Source of the DNA: Thiodiazotropha sp040507005
GTDB lineage: Bacteria > Pseudomonadota > Gammaproteobacteria > Chromatiales > Chromatiaceae
Assembly: GCA_040507005.1 (NCBI GenBank)
Contig: JBEVVS010000013.1
Span: forward strand, 1-64,000
Direction of reading: 5' to 3'
Length of the DNA: 64,000 nt
Position 1 is the stretch's first letter. Each line of letters starts with the position of its first letter. The position numbers and the translations under genes were made by a program. Positions 8,442-17,595 of this stretch are shown here, in pieces. The notes below the pieces were generated by a model that saw only the letters and a list, made by a program, of their open reading frames with translations, did no database searches and had not been told where the DNA came from.

Positions 8442-8643
8442 AAGTCCGCAAATGAACGCGAATGAACGCAAATGGTATTTGTATTTATTACGCCCGGTCT
8501 CTCTATTGCGTAGGGTGCGGCTCGCCGCACCATTTACCTCGATAACGGAGCAACCGGTGCGGCAAGCCGCACCCTACGCGGTCACAGGAGCGCAGCAAAT
8601 TAACACAACCCATTGGCGTTCATTCGCGTTCATTTGCGGACTT
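8442..8643. mobile_element. MITE-like element between cbbQ2 and cbbO2
   Basis: About 202 bases with 28-base perfect terminal inverted repeats. The left end is 8442-8469, beginning AAGTCCGCAAATGAACG; the right end is 8616-8643. After one mismatch the match continues for AATGG. It has no coding capacity. Inside lies a second inverted pair (8508-8531 and 8556-8579). The same ends, more diverged, bound 39869-40047, and a solo end is at 7504-7522. A non-autonomous element fits; no transposase is in the window, and I could not make out a clear target duplication. Confidence 0.8.
8508..8579. repeat. REP-like inverted pair nested in the MITE
   Basis: GCGTAGGGTGCGGCTCGCC (from 8508, running on into GCACC to 8531) and its inverted copy at 8556-8579 differ at one position. 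Each arm is also internally palindromic (GGTGCGG...CCGCACC), so the RNA could fold as two small hairpins or one long one. Confidence 0.8.
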
Positions 8644-8662
8644 TTTTCTTACCAACAACCTG

Positions 8663-10897
8663 ATGATGTCAGATAGAGAACGACTCAACTGCGGTTTCAA
8701 GGAGATCGACCCGATCTTCGACGACTGCATGGCCAACGCCCGCCGCCACCTCAGCGAAGGGGGGATCGAGGCCTATCTGGAGGGTGCCTCGCTCTGCTGC
8801 AAGATCGGCCGCGGGGTGGAGCCGGTGATTGTCTTCCTGGAGGAGCTTCCCGAGATCGCTGCGCGCACCGGTGAAGCGATCATCGAGCTCACCGCCCAAA
8901 GCGTATGGAAACTGTCACGCAGCCCCAACGGTAAGGGAATCCTGCCGTTTCTGCAGATGCTCCCGGAGGCCAGCCGCAGACTGGGCAGCCTGGAGATGAT
9001 GCAGCGATTCATCAATATCATCCTCCATATGATGGAGCAGACATCCGGCTCCATTCACGGCTTTCATACCACCATACCCAGTCCATCACTGCCGGATCTG
9101 CTGAAAAAGGTCCCCTATCTGTTGAGCCAGCTCTCCCTGGAGGGGTTGAGCAACTGGATCGATTACGGCATCCGCAACTACCGTACCCATCCGCAACGGC
9201 AGATCGACTACTTCAGCCTCCAGTCCGCCGACAGCCGCGCTATCCTGCAGCGGGAGCGGCACGGTACCCTGTTCGCCGACCATGAGCGCAAACTCGATCT
9301 CTATTTGCGATCCCTGTGGCGGAGCAAGGCGCACTTCGTGCCCTACTCTGAAGGCTTCGACGAACTGCGCAAACCCATGCCTTACTTCGACTCCCTGGGA
9401 ATACGCATACCCGATGTCTATGACGATCTGCATCAGGTCTCCGGCATCGATCGCTACCGCGCCCTGCTGGCCCACGTGGCCGCCCATCAGCGCTGGACCA
9501 CCCAAGTGGTAGCGGACAACTACAGCCCCTTCCAACGGGTTGCCATCGAGACCTTCGAGGATGCCAGGGTCGATCTCCTCGCTACCCGGGAGTATCCGGG
9601 TCTTCGCAAGATCCTGCTGAAGTTGCACCCCTATCCCCACGAGAAAGACTGCGACCCTGAAGTTGAGTCCTGCATTCGCCATCGCCTGGCCATGTTCTCC
9701 TATGCCGCAATGAACCCACAGCACGGCTACACCAATCCGGATCTGCTGGAGTTTCTGAATCGCTTCCAGGAGGCCCTGGCCGTTTCCACTTCAAGCACCC
9801 AGGAGATGGCGGCACTCGCCATCTCTTATATCGCCCGCACCCGACGCCAGGCGGATCTCTCCGCCAATGTCTATTTCACCGATACCGAAGTGAGCTACCG
9901 GGATGACAACCGTCATATGTGGATCTACATCGAAGAGGGGGATGAGGAGGAGATGTTCGATGCGGAGCAAAAACGCAAAACCTCGGACCAGGATATCCAA
10001 GGCCTGCCGCCCCGCCACTACCCTGAATGGGACTACAAGAGCAAGACCTACAATCCCGACTGGGTGAGCCTTTATGAGAGCCTCCACCCCCCGGGAGATG
10101 CGGGATACATCGATGCCCTTCTGCACAAACACCAAGCCCTGGCCAAACAGCTGAAACGCCTGCTGGACCTACTCAAGCCGCAACAATATGTGCGCATCCG
10201 TTATCAGGAAGAGGGTAGTGAACTCGACCTGGACGTGGCGATCCGCTCCTTAATCGAATACAAGAGCGGTCATAATCCCGACCCCCGAATCAACATGAGC
10301 CATCGCAACGACGGGCGCGATATTGCAGTGATGCTGCTCATCGACCTCTCCGAATCGGTGGATCAGATACCCCAAGGCAGCCAGCAGTCGATCCTGCAAC
10401 TCAGCCAGGAGGCGGTATCCCTGTTGGGCTGGGCTATCGAGCAATTGGGTGATAGCTTCGCTATCGCCGGCTTCTCGTCCAACACCCGGCATGAAGTACG
10501 CTATCAGCACATCAAAGGGTATACCGAGCAGTGGAACGACGCGGTCAAGGGGCGTCTGGCCGCCATGCAGGCCGGCTGGTCGACCCGCATGGGAGCCGCC
10601 ATTCGCCACGCCTCCCACTACCTCGGCGCCAGACAGGCGGATAAGAAACTGATGTTGATTCTCACCGATGGCGAGCCCGCCGACATCGATGTCCATGATG
10701 ACCGTCTACTTATAGAAGATAGCCGGAAGGCGGTATTGGAAGCGGAACAGGAGGGTATCTATACCTATTGCATCAACCTGGATCCCCAGGCGGATGAATA
10801 TGTGAGAGATATCTTCGGCCATCAATTCACGATCATCGACCGGGTTGAACATCTGCCGGAACAGTTACCAAGATTGTTCATGGCCCTGACGAAATAA
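8663..10897 (+). CDS. cbbO: CbbO, VWA-domain RuBisCO activase adaptor (form II-linked)
   Basis: 744 residues, homologous to CbbO1 end to end (for example RHGTLFADHERKLDLYLRSL and FEDARVDLLATREYPGLRK have counterparts there). A C-terminal VWA domain has the MIDAS motif DLSES near residue 560 and LTDGEPADID near residue 675. Two ATG codons in a row (8663, 8666) are candidate starts; no good ribosome binding site is seen, and the MITE-like element ends only 19 bases upstream. It ends the cbbM-cbbQ2-cbbO2 locus. Predicted adaptor for remodelling form II RuBisCO. Confidence 0.95.
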   Translation: MMSDRERLNCGFKEIDPIFDDCMANARRHLSEGGIEAYLEGASLCCKIGRGVEPVIVFLEELPEIAARTGEAIIELTAQSVWKLSRSPNGKGILPFLQMLPEASRRLGSLEMMQRFINIILHMMEQTSGSIHGFHTTIPSPSLPDLLKKVPYLLSQLSLEGLSNWIDYGIRNYRTHPQRQIDYFSLQSADSRAILQRERHGTLFADHERKLDLYLRSLWRSKAHFVPYSEGFDELRKPMPYFDSLGIRIPDVYDDLHQVSGIDRYRALLAHVAAHQRWTTQVVADNYSPFQRVAIETFEDARVDLLATREYPGLRKILLKLHPYPHEKDCDPEVESCIRHRLAMFSYAAMNPQHGYTNPDLLEFLNRFQEALAVSTSSTQEMAALAISYIARTRRQADLSANVYFTDTEVSYRDDNRHMWIYIEEGDEEEMFDAEQKRKTSDQDIQGLPPRHYPEWDYKSKTYNPDWVSLYESLHPPGDAGYIDALLHKHQALAKQLKRLLDLLKPQQYVRIRYQEEGSELDLDVAIRSLIEYKSGHNPDPRINMSHRNDGRDIAVMLLIDLSESVDQIPQGSQQSILQLSQEAVSLLGWAIEQLGDSFAIAGFSSNTRHEVRYQHIKGYTEQWNDAVKGRLAAMQAGWSTRMGAAIRHASHYLGARQADKKLMLILTDGEPADIDVHDDRLLIEDSRKAVLEAEQEGIYTYCINLDPQADEYVRDIFGHQFTIIDRVEHLPEQLPRLFMALTK

Positions 10898-11030
10898 GCA
10901 GATTTCAGACCTTTTCCCATTGCCATGCAATAGCGATCCGAAAACCACGCATTTCATGCAGCAATTCCACTCTCATTTGTAGTGTGTTTCAAAGAGACTC
11001 ACACTCTTCTCATACCGCGACCAATCATTT

Positions 11031-11066
11031 ATCGCCGATTCATGCGATGCATGTATAATCCCATGT
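11031..11066 (+). promoter_or_regulatory. Possible aroG promoter
   Basis: TATAAT at 11054-11059 matches the sigma-70 -10 consensus, 36 bases before the aroG ATG. It is preceded by the near-palindrome CATGCGATGCATG. The -35 region is poor. The rest of the 198-base gap after cbbO2 shows nothing else. Confidence 0.45.
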
Positions 11067-11095
11067 TTATTTGATCCGCATTTAAACATCAACCC

Positions 11096-12160
11096 ATGAA
11101 ACAGACTGACGACCTTCGTATCAAGGCAATCAAAGAACTGAGCCCTCCTGCTCAGATTCATCAGGAGCTACCTATCACAGATAAGGCAGCCGATACCGTG
11201 TATATGGCGCGGCAACGCATACACCAGATTCTGCATGCTGAAGATGACCGGCTATTGGTCATTATTGGTCCCTGTTCAGTACACGACCCTAATGCCGCCA
11301 TGGAATATGCCCAGCGTTTGCAGCCGGTGCGTGAGCGGCTGAAGGCTGACCTGGAGGTGGTGATGCGGGTCTATTTCGAAAAACCCCGCACCACTGTAGG
11401 TTGGAAGGGACTGATCAACGATCCTACGCTTGATGACAGATTCGAGATCAACACCGGTTTGCGTCTGGCGAGAAAATTACTCCTGGATCTGAATAATCTC
11501 GGGATTCCAGCCGGCACGGAATACCTGGATTTGATAAGCCCGCAATATATCGCCGACCTGATCAGTTGGGGCGCTATCGGTGCACGCACAACCGAAAGTC
11601 AGGCCCATCGCGAACTCGCCTCGGGCCTCTCCTGCCCGGTCGGTTTTAAAAATGCAACCAATGGCAGCATGCGGGTTGCCCTCGATGCCATCCGCTCATC
11701 TTCCCGCCCCCACCATTTTCTCTCGGTCACCAAGGAGGGCAGGTCTGCTATCTTTTCAACTCACGGCAATCCAGACTGCCACATTATTCTCAGGGGCGGC
11801 ACCCGCCCCAACTATGATTCGGAGAGCATCAACATCGCAGCTGAAGAGATGGAAGGCAATGGCCTGAAACCCAGATTGATGGTCGATTTCAGTCATGCCA
11901 ACAGTCGCAAGCAACATCCCCGGCAGTTGTTGGTTGGACGTGATGTAGCCAGTCAAATCGCACGTGGTGACCAGCGTATAATGGGAGCCATGATTGAGAG
12001 CTTCCTGGTTGAGGGAAGACAGGACAGAATAGAAGGTGAGAGCTTGACCTATGGTCAGAGTATTACGGATGCCTGTATCAGTTGGGATGACAGCGAACCA
12101 CTATTGGAAACCTTGGCCGATGCCGTAAGACAACGACGCAAATTCGTCGACGCGGCTTGA
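11096..12160 (+). CDS. aroG: 3-deoxy-7-phosphoheptulonate (DAHP) synthase, class I
   Basis: Joins phosphoenolpyruvate and erythrose 4-phosphate in the first step of aromatic amino acid synthesis. 354 residues, the usual size of the AroF/G/H family. It starts MKQTDDLRIKAIKEL as in AroG and shows GPCSVHD, KPRTTVGWKGLINDP, GARTTESQAHRE, SGLSCPVGFKN and VDFSHANS, covering the metal and substrate sites. The N-terminal extension that carries feedback control in this family is present; which amino acid inhibits it cannot be read from the sequence. The next gene starts 28 bases later and is probably co-transcribed. Confidence 0.95.
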   Translation: MKQTDDLRIKAIKELSPPAQIHQELPITDKAADTVYMARQRIHQILHAEDDRLLVIIGPCSVHDPNAAMEYAQRLQPVRERLKADLEVVMRVYFEKPRTTVGWKGLINDPTLDDRFEINTGLRLARKLLLDLNNLGIPAGTEYLDLISPQYIADLISWGAIGARTTESQAHRELASGLSCPVGFKNATNGSMRVALDAIRSSSRPHHFLSVTKEGRSAIFSTHGNPDCHIILRGGTRPNYDSESINIAAEEMEGNGLKPRLMVDFSHANSRKQHPRQLLVGRDVASQIARGDQRIMGAMIESFLVEGRQDRIEGESLTYGQSITDACISWDDSEPLLETLADAVRQRRKFVDAA

Positions 12161-12188
12161 TGTCATGAAAGAAACAGGATGATTCCAG

Positions 12189-14276
12189 ATGCCTGAAGAA
12201 GCAATTGAGTTATTGGTAATAGGCAGTACGACACCGGAGGTGGAGGCCTGCCTAGATGCTTTACGCAACAACGGCAATCCAGCCCACGGCTCTCGAATCG
12301 ATCATGATGCCGATCAGCTGGGCTCCGCACTGAAAGAGAAAAAGACCCTCGATCTGCTGATCTACACACTCGATAACGAAGCCTTGGACACCACCCAGCT
12401 GTTCGCACTCATCGGCGCCATCAATCCTATCATTCCGGTGATCGCAATCAGTGACGCACCCAACGAGGAGATGCAGCTCGAGTTGATGAAGCAGGGCATT
12501 ACAGACCTGGTACAACGTAAGAACCACGCGCATCTGGTACAGGTAATACTACGCGAACACAAACACCTCAGCGCAGTGCGCCGTCTGCAACGCCTGGAAC
12601 GACAACTCGAAGAGGCCGAGGAGCGTTGTGATACGCTGACGGAAAGTTCCCGGGATGCCATCGCATACGTGCATGAAGGTATGCATGTCACTGCCAATCG
12701 CGCCTACCTGGAGCTGTTCGGGCTTGCTGGAGAGGATGAGATAGAGGGTCTCCCGATCCTGGATATGATTGCATCGGCCGAACATCAGCCTTTCAAGAAG
12801 TTATTGCGTAAACTGAGTGCCGATACCGAGCATTCCAGCGAGATGAAAACCACCTGCGTTCGCGACAATGGCAGCGAGTTCAGCGCGGAGCTCCATTTTA
12901 CACCCGCCAGTATCGATGGCGAGTCCTGCACACAGGTTATCATCCGCGATCAATCGATCTCCAGGGAGGTGGAGGAGAAACTTCGCCTGCTCAGTACCCA
13001 AGATGTGCAGACAGGTCTCTACAACCGTCAATATTTCATTGGTCAACTGGACGAAGAGGCGAAACACCACTTCGATCGCGGTGAGAGTCCCCAGACACTC
13101 TTCTACGTTACCCTGGATAATTTTACTGAGATACGCAGCAAAACAGGGATTAAGACGAGCGATGCACTATTGCTGCAAATTGCCGCCGAGCTGCGCAAAC
13201 ATGTCTCAAAAGAGGATATCCTTGCACGCTTCGGCGATCATACCTTTACCATCCTCAGCGCAACCCGGGAGATGGGGGCCACTGAAGAAAAGGCCCGTGA
13301 AATCTGCAAGCTGATCGCTTCCAGCAACTTTGAGGATAACGGCAGCGATATCAATCCCACCTGCAGCATTGGCGTGGTGTTCTCATCCGATGACGTTCTC
13401 AGTGGTCACGATTTCATCACTCAAGCCTACCATGCGTGCGAGCATGCCCGTTCCAATGGTGGTAATGATTTCTACATTACCGACACCCAGTTACCGGAAG
13501 ACTCGCAAGCAACCGCCAGTGAGGCCAACCTGAGTAACCTGATTCGTTACGCCTTCGAAAACGATCAGTTTCAACTGGCGTTTCAACCCATTGTCAGCCT
13601 GCATGGGGATACCAGGGAGAATTATGCGGTTACGGTTCGTCTGATTGACGAGAGTCGAGAGGAGATACAACCCGAACATTTTCTCAGTCAGGTCGGTGCC
13701 TTGAACAGGATGCCGGAACTGGATCGCTGGGTCATACGCCATGCCATTGATGAACTCTCCAAACAGCGCAAACAGGGTAAAAAGATCAACTTTCTGATCA
13801 GCGTCTCCGGATCAACCCTGGAAGACGACACCCTGTTGCTGTTTATTTGCGATTGCCTGCGTGACTACGAAGCCAAAGGCTCATGGGTCACTTTTCAGTT
13901 CGATGACAGTGAAGCTCGTACACATCTGCATCAATTGCAGAAGCTGGCGGAAGGATTGAAAAAGATAAAATGTAAATCCTGTTTAGGCCATTTTGGTTTA
14001 GCCAAAAAACCCGAGGCCATTCTTAGCAGTTTCCCCTTGGATTTCATTCAATTTCACAGCTCTTTCCTCTCTGATCTTTTTGAAAACCAAGACAAGCAGG
14101 ACAGCTTGAATCATCTCAATGAAGTGATTCAGGAACAAAATATCAAGACCATTGCCTCGGGTGTGGAAGATGCCAGCAGCCTGGCCATTCTCTGGTCTAT
14201 CGGTGTCAACTACATCCGTGGTTATTTCATACAGGAACCATCTGATTCCATCGACTACGATTTCCACACGGAATAA
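12189..14276 (+). CDS. fimX: FimX-like protein: REC-like, PAS, degenerate GGDEF and EAL
   Basis: 695 residues with the order receiver-like domain (about 1-125), short coiled coil (130-150), PAS (150-265), GGDEF-like (275-420) and EAL-like (440-690). Both output motifs are lost: RFGDHTF replaces RxGGDEF near residue 347, and YAVTVRL stands where the EAL glutamate should be, near 479. This is the pattern and length of FimX, a c-di-GMP receptor that controls type IV pilus assembly from the cell pole. So it is predicted to bind c-di-GMP without making or cleaving it. AGGA precedes the ATG. It follows aroG closely and converges with the next gene. No pilus genes are in the window, so the twitching role is inference. 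Confidence 0.8.
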   Translation: MPEEAIELLVIGSTTPEVEACLDALRNNGNPAHGSRIDHDADQLGSALKEKKTLDLLIYTLDNEALDTTQLFALIGAINPIIPVIAISDAPNEEMQLELMKQGITDLVQRKNHAHLVQVILREHKHLSAVRRLQRLERQLEEAEERCDTLTESSRDAIAYVHEGMHVTANRAYLELFGLAGEDEIEGLPILDMIASAEHQPFKKLLRKLSADTEHSSEMKTTCVRDNGSEFSAELHFTPASIDGESCTQVIIRDQSISREVEEKLRLLSTQDVQTGLYNRQYFIGQLDEEAKHHFDRGESPQTLFYVTLDNFTEIRSKTGIKTSDALLLQIAAELRKHVSKEDILARFGDHTFTILSATREMGATEEKAREICKLIASSNFEDNGSDINPTCSIGVVFSSDDVLSGHDFITQAYHACEHARSNGGNDFYITDTQLPEDSQATASEANLSNLIRYAFENDQFQLAFQPIVSLHGDTRENYAVTVRLIDESREEIQPEHFLSQVGALNRMPELDRWVIRHAIDELSKQRKQGKKINFLISVSGSTLEDDTLLLFICDCLRDYEAKGSWVTFQFDDSEARTHLHQLQKLAEGLKKIKCKSCLGHFGLAKKPEAILSSFPLDFIQFHSSFLSDLFENQDKQDSLNHLNEVIQEQNIKTIASGVEDASSLAILWSIGVNYIRGYFIQEPSDSIDYDFHTE

Positions 14277-14298
14277 GTTAGCCCCTTCCCGGATGGGA

Positions 14299-14820
14299 TT
14301 ACCAGGGCATGAAGGAGTTCCAAAAGGTCATCGGCCGGGAAGCATCATGAATGTTGTAATTCATGGAATGCATATCCCTTTGGATATTATAGGTGGCATG
14401 GGTCATGGTTTTGATCGACTCTTCCATGGAATCCATGCTGGTGAGCATGGGTTCCAGGGTTCTGACATCCTGGGCCATCGATTCCACACTCACCGCCATG
14501 GTGCGCACATTGGCTGAGAGTTGACTGACACTGTCAGTCATGGTCATCAGATTGCTCGACATGATGTTCATGTTGGAATCGACGCTAAGGGCAAGAAAGT
14601 GGATATCCTTAGCCAGACTGAAAATCAGATAGAAGCCGTACGCCGCCAATAGTATGAAGGCAAATAGCGATGGATAGACGATCAGCTCCCAACGACGCGC
14701 GCTGGTTTCAAACGCCATTGACAGGCGATCCATCGAGTCCTGGCCGTTCCTGCTGCCAGCCTCGGCCGCTCCCTCTTCCACCCGATCATTTCGGGGATCC
14801 TGGTCGTTTTTCTCAAACAT
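14299..14820 (-). CDS. Single-pass membrane coiled-coil protein (NSFxPW family, copy A)
   Basis: 173 residues. A charged N-terminus (MFEKNDQDP) leads to RRWELIVYPS and one membrane helix (about residues 47-70). A long helical segment follows with methionine/serine/asparagine-rich heptad-like spacing (SMDSMEESIKTMTH). It ends in RPMTFWNSFMPW. A paralog at 30597-31163 has the same layout and the ending RPMDFMNSFTPW. I know of no function. The helical part likely lies in the periplasm or on the cytosolic face as an oligomeric rod. Convergent with the FimX-like gene. Confidence 0.8.
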   Translation of the reverse strand: MFEKNDQDPRNDRVEEGAAEAGSRNGQDSMDRLSMAFETSARRWELIVYPSLFAFILLAAYGFYLIFSLAKDIHFLALSVDSNMNIMSSNLMTMTDSVSQLSANVRTMAVSVESMAQDVRTLEPMLTSMDSMEESIKTMTHATYNIQRDMHSMNYNIHDASRPMTFWNSFMPW

Positions 14821-14949
14821 ACTTTTCCCGACCTAGTAGTAATTCTGTAATTCTGGTCACTACGAATAGTAGCATAGCAAGCGTTTAGCACAATCAAAGT
14901 CTCTTGATACGCTAATAGAATCTATCCCAAGCAGACATCACCAGGCATG

Positions 14950-14978
14950 AAAAAACCGCGCCTAGGCCCGGTTTTTTT
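14950..14978 (-). terminator. Terminator after the DUF302 gene
   Basis: AAAAAACCG (14950-14958) pairs with CGGTTTTTT (14969-14977) around a GCCTAGGC-containing loop. On the minus strand it ends in a T-run. It lies 47 bases past the stop of the gene at 15025. Confidence 0.85.
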
Positions 14979-15024
14979 GTAGTAATAACATGCAGTTATC
15001 ACATCAGATCAAGATCTATAGAGG

Positions 15025-15597
15025 TCAGAACTCCCCTGTCGCACCCCGATTCATGATATCGAGAATTTGCTCCTTGACCAGTAGGGCCGACTCCTTGAGT
15101 TCGTCTGGCAGCGGATTGCCTCCGTAGATCATCATGTCCATATTCAGCGCCGTCAGCCATAGTTTTCCCTGCAGGTCCTCAATCAAGGTGATGCGACAGG
15201 GCAGATAGGCTGAATAGGCATCAGAATAATCGAGCATCTTACCTGCAATCAATGAGTTACAGAAAAGATAGATCTTTACAAACCGATATTCCGAGCCCAT
15301 CTTGGCCTCGATATCCTTGGACAGGGGGAGCTCGCCGACATTCGACATGTTGTGCTCATTGGCGACGAATTTCATGGTCTCCTCCACATCCTCCCAACTG
15401 AGCCCCTCCTCCACTGGTATCTTCCAGATACTCGCTTCAGCCACACTGCCGGTAGACAAGGTGGCCTGGGCAAACTCCATGAACATGGGACCGGCACCAG
15501 GATCAAAGGCTTCCAATGTCTTACTGTATTTAAAATAGATAGCAGCCGAACCGATGACTACCAGCAACCCAATCAGGGCAAAAAGATTTCTTATCAT
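15025..15597 (-). CDS. DUF302 domain protein with N-terminal membrane anchor
   Basis: 190 residues from the ATG at 15597, chosen because GGAGAG stands 8 bases before it. The frame is open a few codons further, but those starts sit too close to the same site. A hydrophobic N-terminal helix (residues 2-22) anchors the protein, with the rest probably in the periplasm. The C-terminal half is DUF302-like (IYLFCNSLIAGKML, YLPCRITLIEDLQGKLW). DUF302 proteins are small, often found in sulfur bacteria, and have no settled biochemical role. Forms a same-strand run with the ParA-like gene (69 bases apart). Confidence 0.85.
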   Translation of the reverse strand: MIRNLFALIGLLVVIGSAAIYFKYSKTLEAFDPGAGPMFMEFAQATLSTGSVAEASIWKIPVEEGLSWEDVEETMKFVANEHNMSNVGELPLSKDIEAKMGSEYRFVKIYLFCNSLIAGKMLDYSDAYSAYLPCRITLIEDLQGKLWLTALNMDMMIYGGNPLPDELKESALLVKEQILDIMNRGATGEF

Positions 15598-15665
15598 CCC
15601 CATCTCTCTCTCCAAAGAACAACCAAATAGGTAAATATCCCAAATCGAACCTGATTCACGCCCTG

Positions 15666-16301
15666 CTAATGATTGATGTATTTGGGATACAGCGCAGCTG
15701 TCAGTGCATAAAACTCTTTACTGCCTTTTCCTCTCGGATCCAATTCATAAACAGCGAGACCTTCGCTGAAAGACCGACGAAAGACCGTTCTTTGGCAGAG
15801 ACGGTATTTTATAAAATCCACATCCGGCAGCGTGACCAAAGCGGCGGCGGCTTCATCGGACTCTCTGATCGCATGGTGGGTATCGGCCCGGTTGATGAAT
15901 GCCAGCAATTCTGGACGGTCGCCACCCACCGCCTCATCGAGAAAGTTGATGAAACGCTGGGTTGACCAAATATCGGCCTGTGAAGGAGGTACCGGAATTA
16001 CCACCCGGTCTGCCAGTGCCAATGCCAATTTCATTGAATCGATATCGGATGTACCGACATCGATCAATACCTCATCATAACCTGCGAGTTTCTTCCTGGA
16101 CAGCGCAGAGGCATCCTTGATCTTCAGAAAGGGTTCATAGCCCTCTTCGGAACGCACCTCTGAAACATCACTCAATGTCGCCTGCGGATCGGCATCGATG
16201 ACCAGTACTTCAGCCTCCGCCATTTCCAGCCAGACAGCCAGATTGAAGGTCACCGTACTTTTGCCGGACCCTCCTTTCAGACTCCCGATAACTGTGATCA
16301 T
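15666..16301 (-). CDS. ParA/MinD-family ATPase
   Basis: 211 residues. A deviant Walker A with the signature lysine, KGGSGKST, is at residues 9-16; switch I (DADPQAT) and Walker B-like LIDVGTSD follow. ParA-type ATPases place plasmids, chromosomes or protein clusters by binding DNA or membrane non-specifically. There is no parB-like partner beside it, so it is an orphan ParA, more likely to position a protein structure than DNA (inference). GGGGAG precedes the ATG. It lies between a DUF302 gene and two secreted repeat proteins. Confidence 0.92.
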   Translation of the reverse strand: MITVIGSLKGGSGKSTVTFNLAVWLEMAEAEVLVIDADPQATLSDVSEVRSEEGYEPFLKIKDASALSRKKLAGYDEVLIDVGTSDIDSMKLALALADRVVIPVPPSQADIWSTQRFINFLDEAVGGDRPELLAFINRADTHHAIRESDEAAAALVTLPDVDFIKYRLCQRTVFRRSFSEGLAVYELDPRGKGSKEFYALTAALYPKYINH

Positions 16302-16395
16302 ACACTCCCCTTTGTTATGTTCTCGTTGAAGCTTACGCCCCTAACCAGGAATATGCAGCGCGCTTCTATTCTCTCTCTTCAGCTTCTCTGCAACC

Positions 16396-17595
16396 TCAGT
16401 ACATGGGTGAATATTGAGAAACCCTTGGCCACTCCTGCTGCCCTGCCAGCTTATACCATGCCCCTTCACCATCGCCCCGACCATCATACCAATTGATCCC
16501 ATACGGATTTGCCATGCCGGGGTGCCGCATCGCCTGTTGCATGCCGGGATAGGGCATGCCCATAGCAGGCTGCCAAGCAGGAGTCATAGTGTTGGGATAG
16601 GACCATGCTGGGGACCGCCATGGGTCGTTCGGCGCCGGATACGGACTGCTGGCGATCCAAGCCGGCCGAACGGGATAGGGATATCTGCCGGTTACAGGTC
16701 GAGTTATCGGACGATAGCGATGCCTGTTGATTGGCATATAGCCTGTATATCGGGGACTGGAGTAGACCCTCGGGCTCGGGTATCTGCTGCTGTGCCTGTT
16801 ACCGTAGTAGTATCTTTCGCTGGGTCGATACGCCGTATAGCGGTTGTCCCTGGGCGTGTAGAGATAGGGGTCATAGGATGGTAGCGCAGAATAAGGCATG
16901 GGGGTGCCCATAGGATGGTAGCCATAGGGCATCGGATCCCATTGTTTGACTCCATACGGCTCTATTACAGGTTCGGTTGGCGGGCGAACTCGCTGCCTGT
17001 CCGCGGTATGCCTGGTAGGTTTAACTTTGAGCGGGCGATAGACATAGTGGTTTGGAATCTCGATTTGTGCCGGTCGATAGGTCCACCTTGCTGGAGCAGC
17101 CCCTAGCCGCGCACGCTCCATGGGCCTGAACCTATACCGATTGTTCACGCCATAACCCGGGTAACCGCCAGAGGCGGCATGGGTCGCGGGCCCTCTATAG
17201 GGTTGATTGGGAGCAGCCACTTGCTGTGGCCTGTAGTAACCAGCTTCAGGCATGGACCAGGGGTAAGACCCGTTCCCGGTGCGGGTGTTGGGTGCTCCTG
17301 GCTCAGAACCCGATTGCCCAGAGGCTCTGCTACGCTGACCTTGCCAGGGCCTGAAACTATAGGCATCCCCCCTATGCCGCGGATAGTGACTGCCCCCTGT
17401 CCATTGGACTCGCCTTGAATCCTGTTGAGCTTGGTGAGCGCCACCCCCCCCTGTAATCCGCTGAACGCTGTCAGCAGGGAGAGGCCGCCACTGACTATTG
17501 GCTGGATAGGCAACGCCTTCCAGGGCAGAGCTGGAAGGTACCAGCAGGATGGAGACTAACCCGGAAATCAGCAGTGTGTACGTCTTGTTTATCAT
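16396..17595 (-). CDS. Secreted Tyr/Pro/Arg-rich repetitive protein, Y-x-x-R-P motifs
   Basis: 399 residues with a clear signal peptide (MINKTYTLLISGLVSILLVP, then SSSALEG). The mature part is low complexity, rich in P, Y, R, G, M and S, with spaced repeats of aromatic-x-aromatic-R-P type: YSFRP, YYRP, YRFRP, TYRP, YVYRP, AYRP, RYRP. No catalytic domain is visible. A second protein with the same motif is encoded directly upstream (17857-18474). The composition recalls structural envelope proteins, for example sulfur globule proteins, but I cannot assign it. Export is well supported; function is unknown. Confidence 0.82.
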   Translation of the reverse strand: MINKTYTLLISGLVSILLVPSSSALEGVAYPANSQWRPLPADSVQRITGGGGAHQAQQDSRRVQWTGGSHYPRHRGDAYSFRPWQGQRSRASGQSGSEPGAPNTRTGNGSYPWSMPEAGYYRPQQVAAPNQPYRGPATHAASGGYPGYGVNNRYRFRPMERARLGAAPARWTYRPAQIEIPNHYVYRPLKVKPTRHTADRQRVRPPTEPVIEPYGVKQWDPMPYGYHPMGTPMPYSALPSYDPYLYTPRDNRYTAYRPSERYYYGNRHSSRYPSPRVYSSPRYTGYMPINRHRYRPITRPVTGRYPYPVRPAWIASSPYPAPNDPWRSPAWSYPNTMTPAWQPAMGMPYPGMQQAMRHPGMANPYGINWYDGRGDGEGAWYKLAGQQEWPRVSQYSPMY

